Counted from the first letter of the stretch, positions 46,337-55,120 are shown. The stretch is DNA of 64,000 nucleotides from Streptosporangium carneum (GCF_027922005.1 NZ_BSEV01000007.1:186001-250000), one strand, 5' to 3'. Notes: generated from the sequence alone by a model not told the origin. Numbers and translations are program-made.

Positions 46337-46402
46337 CCGCTTCCCGGTACCGGCGGTGTGCGGCCTACGGCGTCGCCGCGGTGTTTCGGTGTCCCCGCAC
46401 GC

Positions 46403-46431
46403 GTACGGCCCCCGCCAGGCGGGAGCCGTAC
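46403..46431. terminator. hairpin between ald and the DUF3105 gene
   Basis: GTACGGC-C-CCCGC pairs with GCGGG-A-GCCGTAC around a 4-base loop, between two convergent genes. Confidence 0.75.
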
Positions 46432-46458
46432 CGTGTGACGCGGGCCGTGCCCGTCAGG

Positions 46459-47169
46459 TCAGGAGCTCGGCGTGGCGCTCGGCGACGGGCTCGTCGTGGG
46501 AGCCGTGGACTCCCCCTGGCTCGGGGCGCCCGTCGGGGTGGTCGCCGGGATCGGAGCCTCGGCGGTCGTGCTGTTGATGCCACCGCTGCAGGTCGCGCCG
46601 AACTCGGGGGTCTCGGTGCTGTTGTTCCTGTACTTGGCGATGTACTTGGGCAGGCGCGGATCGTCGGCGCTGTCCAGCTTGAGCTGCTTGTTCCAGGAGC
46701 TGGCCACGACCTTGGCGGGCAGTCCGGGATAGGGGCTCAGGAGCATGTACTCCTTGGAGGCCAGCTCCTTGAGCTTGGCCACCTGCTCCTTGGGCAGGTC
46801 CGGCTGGTAGGTGATCCACACCGCGCCGTGCTCCATCGAGTGGACGGCGTTCTCGCTGTTGATCGGCTTGTCGTAGACGCCGCAGGTCTGCCAGGCCGGG
46901 TTGTGCTCACCGCCCATGGGCGGGTTCTCCTTGTAGCTCACCTTGGTCTGGACGTGCACGCTGCCTGGATACTTGGCGCTCGTGACGCCGTCCAGCGAGG
47001 TCGTCGCCCGCTCGTTGACCAGGTAGAAGCCGACCAGCCCGACGAGCAGAACCACGACGACGCCGCCGACGCCCCACATCAGGAACGCCGCCCTGCGTTC
47101 CTGTCGCTTCTGCTCCGCACGCATCCGGGCGAGATTCTCTCGCCTCGCCTGCGCCTTTTCCTTCGTCAT
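46459..47169 (-). CDS. DUF3105 membrane-anchored protein
   Basis: 236 residues from the ATG at 47169, preceded by GGAGGG. A basic cytoplasmic N-terminus (KEKAQARRENLARMRAEQKRQ), one membrane helix (about 33-53) and an extracytoplasmic DUF3105 domain (about 70-205) with MGGEHNPAWQTCGVYDKPI, VHSMEHGAVWITY and FGATCSGG follow. The conserved His and Cys residues suggest metal binding, though the family has no proven activity. A Ser/Thr/Pro tail ends the protein. It is divergent from a DUF305 gene, a pairing that recurs in actinobacteria and suggests a shared metal-related role. Confidence 0.92.
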   Translation of the reverse strand: MTKEKAQARRENLARMRAEQKRQERRAAFLMWGVGGVVVVLLVGLVGFYLVNERATTSLDGVTSAKYPGSVHVQTKVSYKENPPMGGEHNPAWQTCGVYDKPINSENAVHSMEHGAVWITYQPDLPKEQVAKLKELASKEYMLLSPYPGLPAKVVASSWNKQLKLDSADDPRLPKYIAKYRNNSTETPEFGATCSGGINSTTAEAPIPATTPTGAPSQGESTAPTTSPSPSATPSS

Positions 47170-47243
47170 CGACCCTCCAGCCGGCAACCAACTCCGGGTC
47201 AGACTATGCCCTAACCGTGTGTGTGGAGAATAAAGGAATCACA

Positions 47244-47939
47244 ATGCGTGATACAGCGACGATTCGCCACAGTGGGTACTCTGGGCAGGCGATGGAAACC
47301 CCCGCTGGAAACACTGCGAAGTCCGGACGCCGCACGGCGCTCGTCGTGCTGCTCACCTGCCTTGCCGCCGCGGCGGCGCTGCTGCTGATCGTCGGGAGGA
47401 GCACCGCGCCGACCGACGCCTCATCTGAGGCGGGGTTCGCCCGCGACATGTCGACCCACCACGCCCAGGCCGTCGAGATGTCCTTCATCGCCAGGGACGG
47501 CAGCAAGGACGACGCGGTCAGACGGCTCGCCTACGACATCATCGTCACCCAGACCGCACAGCGCGGGATGTTCAGCGGCTGGCTCCAGCAGTGGGGTCTG
47601 GAGCAGTCCAGCGAGCGTCCGCCGATGGCGTGGATGGCCGGTCACGGCCACGGCGTAACGGCGGCCGCCTCCGGCACGATGCCCGGTATGGCCGGCGAGG
47701 ATGAGCTCAAGAGGCTCCGCGAGGCCACGGGCAAGGACCAGGAGATCCTCTTCCTCCAGCTCATGATCCGTCATCATGAGGGCGGCGTGCAGATGAGCCA
47801 GGGGCTGCTGAAACTGTCGGACCGCGACGAGGTGGCCACCACGGCGCGGCACATCGTCGACGGCCAGACAGGAGAGATCAAGCTGATGACCGACATGCTG
47901 GCTCAACGCGGCGCCCAGCCGCTGCCGTCCATTCTTTGA
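47244..47939 (+). CDS. DUF305 protein
   Basis: 231 residues from the ATG at 47244 (AGGA upstream); an ATG at 47292 is an alternative. One membrane helix (about 30-52) is followed by a four-helix DUF305 domain with two duplicated His-rich motifs: FARDMSTHHAQAVEMS and LMIRHHEGGVQMSQGLL. Members of this family bind copper or other metals in the periplasm or outside the membrane. It lies 9.5 kb from copC/copD-ctaG and is divergent from DUF3105. Confidence 0.92.
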   Translation: MRDTATIRHSGYSGQAMETPAGNTAKSGRRTALVVLLTCLAAAAALLLIVGRSTAPTDASSEAGFARDMSTHHAQAVEMSFIARDGSKDDAVRRLAYDIIVTQTAQRGMFSGWLQQWGLEQSSERPPMAWMAGHGHGVTAAASGTMPGMAGEDELKRLREATGKDQEILFLQLMIRHHEGGVQMSQGLLKLSDRDEVATTARHIVDGQTGEIKLMTDMLAQRGAQPLPSIL

Positions 47940-48048
47940 CGAACCGCCCCTGACGGCGTCCGCCTCGACGAGGTCGGCGCGTCCCCGCGCTGCCGACCCC
48001 CCGGCCAGGGCAGCATGGAGCCGATCCGGCCGGAGGAGATAAAACAGA

Positions 48049-48348
48049 ATGGTGAACGACGAACCGGAGAACCGCCTGGAGGTGAGCATCTCCGCCGAGG
48101 TGGAGTCCGGGCAGTACGCCAACTTCGCGTCGGTGTGGCACACCCAGGATGGCTTTGTTCTGGACTTCGCAGTGATCACCAGACCACCCCAGCTCGCCAA
48201 CGACCCCTCGTCCGGCCAGCACTTCGTCAGTGTGCCGACCAGGATCGTCAGCCGGATCCGCATCCCCCCGAGCCAGGTGTTCGAGCTGATGAAGGCCCTG
48301 GAACAGCAGCTCACCCAGTACGAGAACGAGACGGGCCGAAAGTCCTGA
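48049..48348 (+). CDS. DUF3467 protein
   Basis: 99 residues. VEVESGQYANFASV-like sequence (AEVESGQYANFASVWHTQDGF), then FVLDFAV, PSQVFELMKALEQQLTQYE, is the DUF3467 pattern. It is cytosolic with a short beta-rich domain ending in a helix, and the function is unknown. A GGAGGAG site lies 9 bases before the ATG. It is monocistronic. Confidence 0.92.
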   Translation: MVNDEPENRLEVSISAEVESGQYANFASVWHTQDGFVLDFAVITRPPQLANDPSSGQHFVSVPTRIVSRIRIPPSQVFELMKALEQQLTQYENETGRKS

Positions 48349-48528
48349 CTCTCGCCGCGCCCTTCCGGGAACCCGGCGTCACCTCGCGTCACCGGGAGCC
48401 GTGAGCCCGCGGCCGCGCGTCTCGCGGGGAGCGGAATCCGCCCTCCCGTCGGCGAACGCTTCGTCACCGTACGGAATCAGTGCGATACTCCTCGCGTTGG
48501 AAACGTTCCAGAACGGACGGGGTGTGCC

Positions 48529-49131
48529 GTGGTCACGACATCCGGGCCGGATCGGCGGGACACCGGGACGGCAGGGCGCAAAGCGCCCGTCACCCTCCGG
48601 GAGTTCGTCGACCGCCTTCCCGAGACACCGCATTTCCGCGTCGAGGTCGTCAACGGAAGGGTGATCGTGAGCCCTCTCAGCTCTCCCCGCCATTCGTGGA
48701 TCGTCGCACTGCTCGTCGAGGCCTTCCTGCCCGCCGCCCGGACGCGGGGCTGGCGCGTCTGGCCCGGGCTTGAGGTGTGCGCCTCCTGGAGCGGCGAGCC
48801 GCTGGTCCCGGACTTCGCCGTGGGACCGCGGGACGCGCCCCGCTGGGGCGAGCGCGAGGTCCTGTCGGACGGGCTCGTCCTGGTCGCCGAGGTGGTCTCC
48901 GCCGCCGGCGCGCGGGAGGATCGCGAGGACAAGCCGCACGTCTACGCCAGGGGCGGCGTGCCGCTCCTGCTGGTCGTCGACCCGGAGACCGAGCCGGGAA
49001 GCGTCACCCTGCACGGTGACCTCGCCTACGGCCGATACCAGACCGTCACGACGGTGGAGATGGGCGACAAGCTCCTCATCCCGCCTCCGATCGACGTCAC
49101 ACTCGACACCGCGATCCTCCTGGACGCCTGA
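48529..49131 (+). CDS. Uma2-family restriction-endonuclease-fold protein
   Basis: 200 residues with the Uma2 (DUF820) pattern: a Glu-containing N-terminal helix and FRVEVVNGRVIVSP, then PDFAVGPRD, LVAEVVSAAGAREDREDKPHVYARGGVPLLLVVDP, equivalent to the PD-(D/E)xK core (Asp in PDFAV, Glu in AEVVS, Lys in DKPHVY). Uma2 proteins are abundant in cyanobacteria and actinomycetes and their biological role is uncertain. The GTG at 48529 is the likely start. It stands alone and is convergent with trpS. Confidence 0.9.
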   Translation: MVTTSGPDRRDTGTAGRKAPVTLREFVDRLPETPHFRVEVVNGRVIVSPLSSPRHSWIVALLVEAFLPAARTRGWRVWPGLEVCASWSGEPLVPDFAVGPRDAPRWGEREVLSDGLVLVAEVVSAAGAREDREDKPHVYARGGVPLLLVVDPETEPGSVTLHGDLAYGRYQTVTTVEMGDKLLIPPPIDVTLDTAILLDA

Positions 49132-49184
49132 GCGGCCCCCGCCGCGGCCCCTTCAGCAGGCGCGTCCGGGGCGGGCGGCGTCCT

Positions 49185-50150
49185 TCAGAGCACGCCGATG
49201 GCCCTGCGGGCCGAGTCCATGAGGCCTGCGGTGCGCTCGACGGCCGTGGCGGCTCCGGCGGCGAGGAGCCGTGCCAGCTCGGCGGGGTCGGCCGACAGCT
49301 CGGCGTGGCGCTCCTGGACGGGCCGCAGCGCCTCGACCACGGCCTCCGCGGTCTCGCGTTTGAGCGCGCCGTACGTCTGGTAGGCGAGCGACTCGACCTG
49401 CTGCCCCGAGCAGACCGCGAGCAGGGTGAGCAGGTTGGAGACGCCGGGCTTCTCCGCGGGGTCGTAGCGGACCTCGGTCTCCGAGTCGGTGACCGCGCGC
49501 ATGACCTTGCGGCGGATGTCGGCGGGCTCGTCGAGAAGATAGATCGTTCCGGCGGCCGAGCCGTCGGACTTGCCCATTTTGGAGTCGGGTGTGGTCAGGT
49601 CCATGACCCTGGCGGCGAGCTGCGGATGGACGGCCTCCGGCACGGTGAAGGTGTCGCCGTAGAGGCGGTTGAACCGCAGCGCGAGGTCCCTGGTCAGCTC
49701 GACGTGCTGGCGCTGGTCGTCCCCCACGGGCACGATGTCCGCCCGGTGCAGCAGGATGTCGGCGGCCATCAGCGCCGGATAGGTCAGCAGGGACAGGCGG
49801 ACCTCCTCCTGGTTCGCCGACTTCTCCTTGAACTGGATCATCCGCCGCATCTCGCCGAAGTAGGCGGTGCTCTCCAGCAGGTAGGCCAGCTCGGTGTGCG
49901 CGGGCACCCGGGACTGGATGTAGACCAGCGACCGGTCGAGGCCACAGGCGAGCAGCAGGGTCGCCGCCTCCAGCGTGCGGGCGCGCAACCGCTCGGGGTC
50001 GTGCTTGACGGTCAGGGCGTGCAGGTCGGCGACCGCGTAGACGCAGTCGGCCTCGTCCTGGAGGCGTACGGCGGGCATGATGGCGCCGAGCAGGTTGCCG
50101 AGTGTCAGATGGCCCGTCGGCTTGAAAGCCGAGAAGACACGCTTGGTCAT
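49185..50150 (-). CDS. trpS: tryptophanyl-tRNA synthetase
   Basis: 321 residues, the usual bacterial length. The class I signatures are FKPTGHLTLGNLLGAI (HIGH variant) and DSKMGKSDG (KMSKS variant). VYAVADLHALTV, PVGDDQRQHVELTRDLA and RYDPAEKPGVSNLL are as in TrpRS. It charges tRNA-Trp. It follows the DUF6421-SDR-aldolase genes on the same strand and is preceded by a short open frame with a Trp codon and mutually exclusive hairpins (50208-50307), which points to control by Trp-tRNA charging. A TrpRS under such control is often the auxiliary, antibiotic-resistant copy in actinomycetes; whether a second trpS exists cannot be seen here. Confidence 0.95.
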   Translation of the reverse strand: MTKRVFSAFKPTGHLTLGNLLGAIMPAVRLQDEADCVYAVADLHALTVKHDPERLRARTLEAATLLLACGLDRSLVYIQSRVPAHTELAYLLESTAYFGEMRRMIQFKEKSANQEEVRLSLLTYPALMAADILLHRADIVPVGDDQRQHVELTRDLALRFNRLYGDTFTVPEAVHPQLAARVMDLTTPDSKMGKSDGSAAGTIYLLDEPADIRRKVMRAVTDSETEVRYDPAEKPGVSNLLTLLAVCSGQQVESLAYQTYGALKRETAEAVVEALRPVQERHAELSADPAELARLLAAGAATAVERTAGLMDSARRAIGVL

Positions 50151-50207
50151 GGTCGCTCCTCGCGAAAAGAAGGGACCGCCGCGCACCGGGGGCGTACACA
50201 ACGAGAA

Positions 50208-50283
50208 ACGGCCGCCGGTTCCGGGCGGCCGTCTGGTTGCGCAGTCAGGGCTGGCTAGCGGGTCCGCCGAGGGCGGCCCGCCA
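50208..50283 (-). promoter_or_regulatory. putative ribosome-mediated Trp attenuator of trpS
   Basis: Reading along the minus strand, four complementary segments follow the Trp codon (50281-50283): 1 GGGCCGCC (50272-50279), 2 GGCGGACCC (50260-50268), 3 ACGGCCGCC (50224-50232) and 4 GGCGGCCGT (50208-50216). Segments 1:2 and 3:4 pair well, and 2 can also pair with 3. The 3:4 hairpin (perfect 9 bp, 7-base loop) is followed by UUUCUCGUUGUG and resembles a terminator. A ribosome stalled at the Trp codon would cover segment 1, free segment 2 to pair with 3 and so prevent termination. Confidence 0.55.
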
Positions 50284-50307
50284 CAGACCCAGACTGTGCT
50301 TGCTCAC
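50245..50307 (-). CDS. putative trpS leader peptide
   Basis: A 20-residue open frame that begins at a GTG overlapping the TGA stop of the aldolase gene (GTGA) and reads MSKHSLGLWRAALGGPASQP. Its single Trp codon (position 9, 50281-50283) lies immediately before segment 1 of the attenuator. There is no independent Shine-Dalgarno sequence, so translation would rely on coupling to the aldolase. One Trp codon is fewer than in classic trp leaders, which is the main reason for caution. Confidence 0.45.
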   Translation of the reverse strand: MSKHSLGLWRAALGGPASQP

Positions 50308-51368
50308 ATACAGGAGCGTATCTCCTCCGCCACGGCGGCGGCAAAGGCATTCACGTCGGCCTCCGTCGTGTCGAAGGCGGTCATCCAGCGAACCTCGCCG
50401 GTGGCCTCGTTCCAGGTGTAGAAGCGGAAGCGCTTCTGCAGGCGCTCGGTCACCTCCCTGGGCAGGATCGCGAAGACCGCGTTCGCCTGCACGGGACGCG
50501 GCACCTCGACCCCGGGGACATCCCGTACGGCGTCGGCCAGCAGGCGGGCCATGGCGTTGGCGTTGCGGGCGTTGCGCAGCCACAGGTCTCCGGCGAGCAG
50601 CGCCTCGAACTGCACCGAGACGAACCTCATCTTCGAGGCGAGCTGCATCGAGGTCTTGCGGAGGTAGCGCAGCCCGCGGACCGCGTCGGGGTTGAGGACC
50701 ACGACGGCCTCGCCGAACATCAGCCCCGCCTTGGTGCCGCCGAAGGACAGCACGTCGACTCCCGCGTCCGTGGTGAACGCGCGCAGCGGCACGTCCAGCG
50801 CGGCGGCCGCGTTGGTCGCGCGGGCTCCGTCGAGGTGGACGAGCATGCCGAGCTGGTGGGCGTGATCGCAGATCGCCCTGATCTCCTCCGGGGTGTAGAG
50901 CGTGCCCAGCTCGGTGGTCTGCGTGATCGAGACGACCTTGGGCTGGGCGCGGTGCTCGTCGCCGAATCCCCAGGCCTGGGTGTCGATCAGCTCGGGGGTG
51001 AGCTTGCCGTCAGGGGTGGCGACGGTGAGCAGCTTGAGCCCCGCCGAGCGCTCGGGGGCTCCGCCCTCGTCGGTGTGGATGTGGGCGGACTCGGCGCAGA
51101 CGACCGCCTCCCAGGGGGCGGTCATCGCGCGGAGCGCGACCACGTTGGCGCCGGTGCCGTTGAACATCGGCCAGGCCTCGGCCGTCGGACCGAAGTGCCT
51201 CCTGAAGACGTCCTGCAACGCCCGGGTGTAGACGTCGTCACCGTAGGCGGTCTGGTGTCCCTCGTTGGCCAGGGCTATGGCCTGGAGGATCTCGGGGTGG
51301 ACCCCGGCGTAGTTGTCGCTGGCGAACCCCTTGACCAGCGGGTCGTGTCTGCGGATGGCGTCCGTCAC
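50304..51368 (-). CDS. low-specificity L-threonine aldolase family PLP enzyme
   Basis: 354 residues from the GTG at 51368. Fold type I with FASDNYAGVHPEILQAI, NGTGANVVALRA, HIHTDEGGAPE, LVHLDGARATNAAAAL and the Schiff-base lysine in SFGGTKAGLMFGEAVV, as in the beta-eliminating lyase/threonine aldolase family. It would cleave threonine or allo-threonine to glycine and acetaldehyde. It is the third gene of the DUF6421 operon, 86 bases after the SDR gene. Its stop codon overlaps the start of the putative trpS leader. Confidence 0.92.
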   Translation of the reverse strand: MTDAIRRHDPLVKGFASDNYAGVHPEILQAIALANEGHQTAYGDDVYTRALQDVFRRHFGPTAEAWPMFNGTGANVVALRAMTAPWEAVVCAESAHIHTDEGGAPERSAGLKLLTVATPDGKLTPELIDTQAWGFGDEHRAQPKVVSITQTTELGTLYTPEEIRAICDHAHQLGMLVHLDGARATNAAAALDVPLRAFTTDAGVDVLSFGGTKAGLMFGEAVVVLNPDAVRGLRYLRKTSMQLASKMRFVSVQFEALLAGDLWLRNARNANAMARLLADAVRDVPGVEVPRPVQANAVFAILPREVTERLQKRFRFYTWNEATGEVRWMTAFDTTEADVNAFAAAVAEEIRSCM

Positions 51369-51454
51369 TTCTTTTCCCCTCAGTGAGGCGGCCGGTGGTT
51401 GACGGCCGGCCGCCTCCGTCGTGCTCGTTCGTCCCGCCCTCGGGCGGGGTCGTC

Positions 51455-52096
51455 TCACTCGCGGACGAGGACGATCCTGTCTCCGTTGACGTCGGTGTCC
51501 CAGAGACCGTCGATCGCCTCGGCGAGGTCGTCGACGTCGGTGAACCCGGGGAACCTCCGCTCCGGGTTCGCCTCGCGCATGGCCTGGTTCACCAGCGCCT
51601 TGACGACCAGGATGTTCGCCGTGGAGTTCGTGCCCTCCAGCGCGTCGGCGAAGGCCAGGGTCCAGGCCTCCGAGGCGGCCTTGGCGGTGCCGTAGGCGGC
51701 GTTGCCCTGGGTGGGACGCTCGGCGGCGGTGGCGGAGACGATGGCGAACCTGCCTCGCTCGCTCGCCTTGAGCAGCGGCTCGAAGGCGAGCGTGACGTGC
51801 TGCAGGGTGCGGATCAGCAGGTCGTGCAGCAGGTCCCAGTCTTCGAGCCTGGTCTCGGCGAAGGTCTTCGACCCGCGCCAGCCGCCGACCAGGTGGGCGA
51901 TGCCGTCCACTCTGCCGTGCTCGGCCTCGACGTCGGCCGCGAGCCGCTTGACGGCGTCGAAGTCGAGGAGGTCGACCGGGAGGGTCCCGTCGGCGCCGGA
52001 CTTGTCGACGCCGATGACGGTGTGGCCCTTGTCCGTGAAACGGCGCACGACGGCCTGGCCTGCGGGGCCGGCCGCGCCGGCGACAAGGATGATCAT
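51455..52096 (-). CDS. short-chain dehydrogenase/reductase family protein
   Basis: 213 residues with a Rossmann N-terminus IILVAGAAGPAGQAVVRRF (GxxGxxG), DLLDFD, HLVGGW, the catalytic-type Ser in IVSATAAE and YGTAK (Tyr-x3-Lys) in AAYGTAKAASEAW. It is shorter than classical SDRs and the substrate is unknown. The ATG overlaps the DUF6421 stop by four bases (ATGA), so it is translated with it. Confidence 0.92.
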   Translation of the reverse strand: MIILVAGAAGPAGQAVVRRFTDKGHTVIGVDKSGADGTLPVDLLDFDAVKRLAADVEAEHGRVDGIAHLVGGWRGSKTFAETRLEDWDLLHDLLIRTLQHVTLAFEPLLKASERGRFAIVSATAAERPTQGNAAYGTAKAASEAWTLAFADALEGTNSTANILVVKALVNQAMREANPERRFPGFTDVDDLAEAIDGLWDTDVNGDRIVLVRE

Positions 52097-54171
52097 GCTC
52101 GGATCCCCTTCGTGGACTCGACGACATCGCCGAGCTTACGGCGCAGGGCCTCGTAGAACATGCTCAGGGGGAACTCGTCGGGCAGCACCGCGTCGACCAC
52201 GGCCTTGGGGAACCCCTCGACCGGCAGCGCGTCCACGCCCCGGTTCCAGACGGAGGCGGGGTGCGGCTCCACGTAGGCCGCGACGAGCTGGTGGGCGGCC
52301 AGCCAGTGGGCGAGCTTGGCGCGGTCGATCCCGTCGCGGTAGAGCTTCTCCACCTCTCCGCGCAGGTCGGCGACGCCGTCGGCGAGCCGGGACCAGTCGA
52401 CGCTCAGCCGGTTGTCCGTCCACCTGACGATGTCGTTGCGGTGGAGGTAGGCGAAGAGCAGCTGCCCGCCGAGCCCGTCGTAGTTGCGAACCCGGTCGCC
52501 GGTGATCGGGAAGCGGAACAACCGGTCGAACAGGATGGCGAGCTGGACGTAGCGGGCGTGCGGGACGCCCTCCTGCTCCAGCTTCACGGCCTCGCCGAAC
52601 GCGGTCAGGTCACAGCGGAGCTCCTCCAGGGAGTACAGCCAGTACGGCATGCGCTGCTTGATCATGAACGGGTCGAACGGCAGGTCGCCGTGGCTGTGGG
52701 TGCGGTCGTGGATCAGGTCCCAGAGCACGAAGGTGTCCTGGGCCAGCTCCTGCGACTCGACCAGCCTGGCCGCGTCCGGCGGCAGCGCCAGCTTGAGCGT
52801 GGTCGCCGCGGCCCGGCTGACCGCGCGGAAGCGCGCCGCCTCGCGGTCGCAGAAGATGCCGCCCCAGGTGAAGCGGGCTGGGATCTCGCGCACCGCGACG
52901 GTCTCGGGGAAGAGCACCGCGGAGTTGGTGTCGTAGCCGGAGGTGAAGTCCTCGAAGGCGATGGGCACGAACATCGGGTTGTCGTAGCGCTCCCGCTCCA
53001 GCTTGGCCAGCCACTCGGGCCAGACGGTGCGGATCCACACGGCCTCGATGTAGCGGAAGGTGGTGCCGTTCTGGGTGTACATCGGGAAGACGACCAGGTG
53101 CTCCAGGCCGTCGACCCGCTGGGTGTCGGGATGGAAGGCGTTGAGCGAGTCCAGGAAGTCGGGGACGCCCAGGCCCTGCTCGACCCACTTGCGGAAGTCG
53201 GCGACCACCGCGGCGAGGTAGGCCTCGTCGTGGGGGAAGCGGGGGGCGAGCCGTGCGACGTGGTCGACGATCTCGGCGATCAGCTCGACCGCCCGGTCGC
53301 GGTCGCCCTCGATGGAGCCGTCCTTGGCCTGCAGCGGCTTGAGCGCCTCGACGGCGGTCTTGAGCTCCCCGAAGACCTCATGGGCGGAAGTGGCGCCCGT
53401 CCCGGCCTCCGTGGCTGAGGGGGCCGGGACGCGCGCGGCCCAGGTGACGAGGTTGCCCCAGAGGGCGGCGTGGTCGTGGTCGCCGATGGAGTCGTCGCCG
53501 AACAGGTCGGAGTCGGCGAGGACCACGACCCTGCCCTCGCCGTGCCGTACGGCCAGCGCCAGCGGCGCGCCCGCGGGGTCGGCGGTCGGCGAGGTGCGGA
53601 ACAGCACGGTCGCGTGGTCCGGGCCGGTCAGGACGCCGGCCCGGTAGAAGCACGCCCGGCGGGCCCCGGCCAGCGGGTCCTCCTCCGCGGTCTCGCCGGG
53701 GACGCCCAGGATCCAGGAGGCCACGCCGTTGTGGGAGTTCCTGGGGTCCTGCACGGTGGTGTGCTCGACGCCCACGCCGAAGCGGTCGAGCAGCTCGGCG
53801 AGGTTGCTGCCGTACTTCTCCTGCTCGCACTCGGCGAGCACGACCAGCCCGCCGCCCGCCGCGACGTAGTCCTCGATCGCGTCGAGCTCCTCGACGGGCA
53901 GAATCGGGCTGCCCAGGCCCGTGGTGCGCTCCCAGCGGTTGGCCGAGGGGTGCGCGATCACGAAGACGTCCTGGCCCGCGAGGAGCGCGAGGGTGATCGG
54001 CCCCTCGGTGTGCGCGGTCACGGTGTGGCCGAGGCGGCGCAGCAGGTCCGCGGCGCGCGCGTAGCTGTTGTCGTCGGGATGTCCCGGATTCATCGTTTCG
54101 GCCACGTCCCTGCGGATGGTCCATGACTCGTTGTGTGCCTCGTCGAAGAGCACCCGTGGGAACGCTCGCAC
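52093..54171 (-). CDS. DUF6421 family protein with N-terminal DUF4350-like domain
   Basis: 692 residues from the GTG at 54171, preceded by GGGAGGA. The N-terminal 230 residues (FDEAHNESWTIR ... LLAGQDVFVIAHPS ... YVAAGGGLVVLAECEQEKYG ... VVVLADSDLFGDDSIG) form a flavodoxin-like fold resembling ThuA/DUF4350 glutamine-amidotransferase-like proteins. The remainder is a large DUF6421 region with no recognised catalytic motif but with conserved WDLIHDRTHSHGDLPFDPFMIKQRMPYW-type acidic and His residues, shown here in part. It is the first gene of an operon with an SDR and an aldolase. The function is unknown; metabolism of an amino-acid-like compound is plausible from the neighbours. Confidence 0.85.
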   Translation of the reverse strand: MRAFPRVLFDEAHNESWTIRRDVAETMNPGHPDDNSYARAADLLRRLGHTVTAHTEGPITLALLAGQDVFVIAHPSANRWERTTGLGSPILPVEELDAIEDYVAAGGGLVVLAECEQEKYGSNLAELLDRFGVGVEHTTVQDPRNSHNGVASWILGVPGETAEEDPLAGARRACFYRAGVLTGPDHATVLFRTSPTADPAGAPLALAVRHGEGRVVVLADSDLFGDDSIGDHDHAALWGNLVTWAARVPAPSATEAGTGATSAHEVFGELKTAVEALKPLQAKDGSIEGDRDRAVELIAEIVDHVARLAPRFPHDEAYLAAVVADFRKWVEQGLGVPDFLDSLNAFHPDTQRVDGLEHLVVFPMYTQNGTTFRYIEAVWIRTVWPEWLAKLERERYDNPMFVPIAFEDFTSGYDTNSAVLFPETVAVREIPARFTWGGIFCDREAARFRAVSRAAATTLKLALPPDAARLVESQELAQDTFVLWDLIHDRTHSHGDLPFDPFMIKQRMPYWLYSLEELRCDLTAFGEAVKLEQEGVPHARYVQLAILFDRLFRFPITGDRVRNYDGLGGQLLFAYLHRNDIVRWTDNRLSVDWSRLADGVADLRGEVEKLYRDGIDRAKLAHWLAAHQLVAAYVEPHPASVWNRGVDALPVEGFPKAVVDAVLPDEFPLSMFYEALRRKLGDVVESTKGIRA

Positions 54172-54189
54172 GATAAATCCTCCCTCAGA

Positions 54190-54236
54190 TGTGACCCAAT
54201 GACGGAAAATATACACAAGAGACCCAAATTTTGACA
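54190..54236 (-). promoter_or_regulatory. probable promoter region of the DUF6421 operon
   Basis: An AT-rich block in which TATATT (54208-54213 on the minus strand) is a good -10 candidate. TTGGGTC occurs twice as a direct repeat (54193-54199 and 54221-54227, 28 bp apart), on either side of the -10. These are possible activator or repressor half-sites. No consensus -35 is evident. Confidence 0.45.
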
Positions 54237-54352
54237 CATCCCTTACGGCAGGACTCTGAGGAGCTTCGGGCTCCGGCGCCTCGTTCCGGTCGGTCTCGAA
54301 GGTTTCGGTCACCGCCCGGAGCGGAGCCGACGCCCGGAGCGGAAGGGTCACC

Positions 54353-55120
54353 TCACGCGAAGGCCCCCGCGGCGACCACCGGCGCCAGGGCGAGGACGGT
54401 CCAGGCGAACAGGCGCCGCACCCGCTTCTCAGGCAGCCTCCCGGCGAACCTGCCCGCGAGGAGAGAGGTCAGCAGCGCGCCCGCCGCGAAGGTCAGCGCG
54501 ATCCCGTAGTCCAGGTCGGCGGCCCCCGCGTGCCCGGCGAATCCGGCGGCCGCGTTGACCAGGATGACCACCAGGGAGGTCGCGACGGCCTCCGACGCGG
54601 CCAGGCCGAGCAGCAGGGTGAGTGCGGGAACGACGGCGAAGCCGCCGCCGACGCCGAACACTCCGGTCAGGAGCCCGACACCGGCGCCCGCCGCGAGGGC
54701 GCGAGGCAGGCAGCGGCGGCGGTCGACCCGCCCCGCGCCGGTCCGGCAGGCTCCGCCGTGGGATTCGCCGCCCCGGATCATGCGCACGGCCACGACGGCC
54801 ATGACGACCGCGAACCCGGGCAGCGTCAGCCACTCGGGAAGGGCTCGGCCGACCGCCGCTCCGGCGAGCGCGGCGGGCACGCCGCCTGCGGCGAACACGG
54901 CCGCGACCGGCCAGCGCACCTGCCCGCCGCCGATCCTGGGAAGCAGGGCTCCCGCGCTGGAGACCGCGACCACCAGCAGGGAGGTCGGAATGGCCACGGT
55001 CATCGGCTGACCCACTCCGTACACCAGGACGGGAACGGCCAGCACCGAGCCTCCCGCGCCGAGCAGTCCGAGCGTCAGACCGACGACCACCGCGCCGACA
55101 AGCGTCAGCGCCACACTCAT
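54353..55120 (-). CDS. TauE/SafE-type sulfite/organosulfur exporter permease
   Basis: 255 residues with eight hydrophobic segments in two halves, each with the repeated motif [20 protein letters not shown] and [25 protein letters not shown], the TauE/SafE signature. The ATG overlaps the rhodanese stop (ATGA). As the last gene of the persulfide operon it is likely to export sulfite or thiosulfate formed by the dioxygenase and rhodanese enzymes. Confidence 0.93.
   Translation of the reverse strand: MSVALTLVGAVVVGLTLGLLGAGGSVLAVPVLVYGVGQPMTVAIPTSLLVVAVSSAGALLPRIGGGQVRWPVAAVFAAGGVPAALAGAAVGRALPEWLTLPGFAVVMAVVAVRMIRGGESHGGACRTGAGRVDRRRCLPRALAAGAGVGLLTGVFGVGGGFAVVPALTLLLGLAASEAVATSLVVILVNAAAGFAGHAGAADLDYGIALTFAAGALLTSLLAGRFAGRLPEKRVRRLFAWTVLALAPVVAAGAFA

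Noticed and set aside
50304..52127. An apparent 607-residue aldolase with a long N-terminal extension
   Set aside because: The extra N-terminus is the shadow of the SDR gene in another frame; the real aldolase begins at the GTG at 51368.
54231..54509. A small plus-strand frame in the gap beyond the DUF6421 start
   Set aside because: Arg/Pro/Ala-rich with no ribosome site; it overlaps the 3' end of the TauE gene on the other strand.
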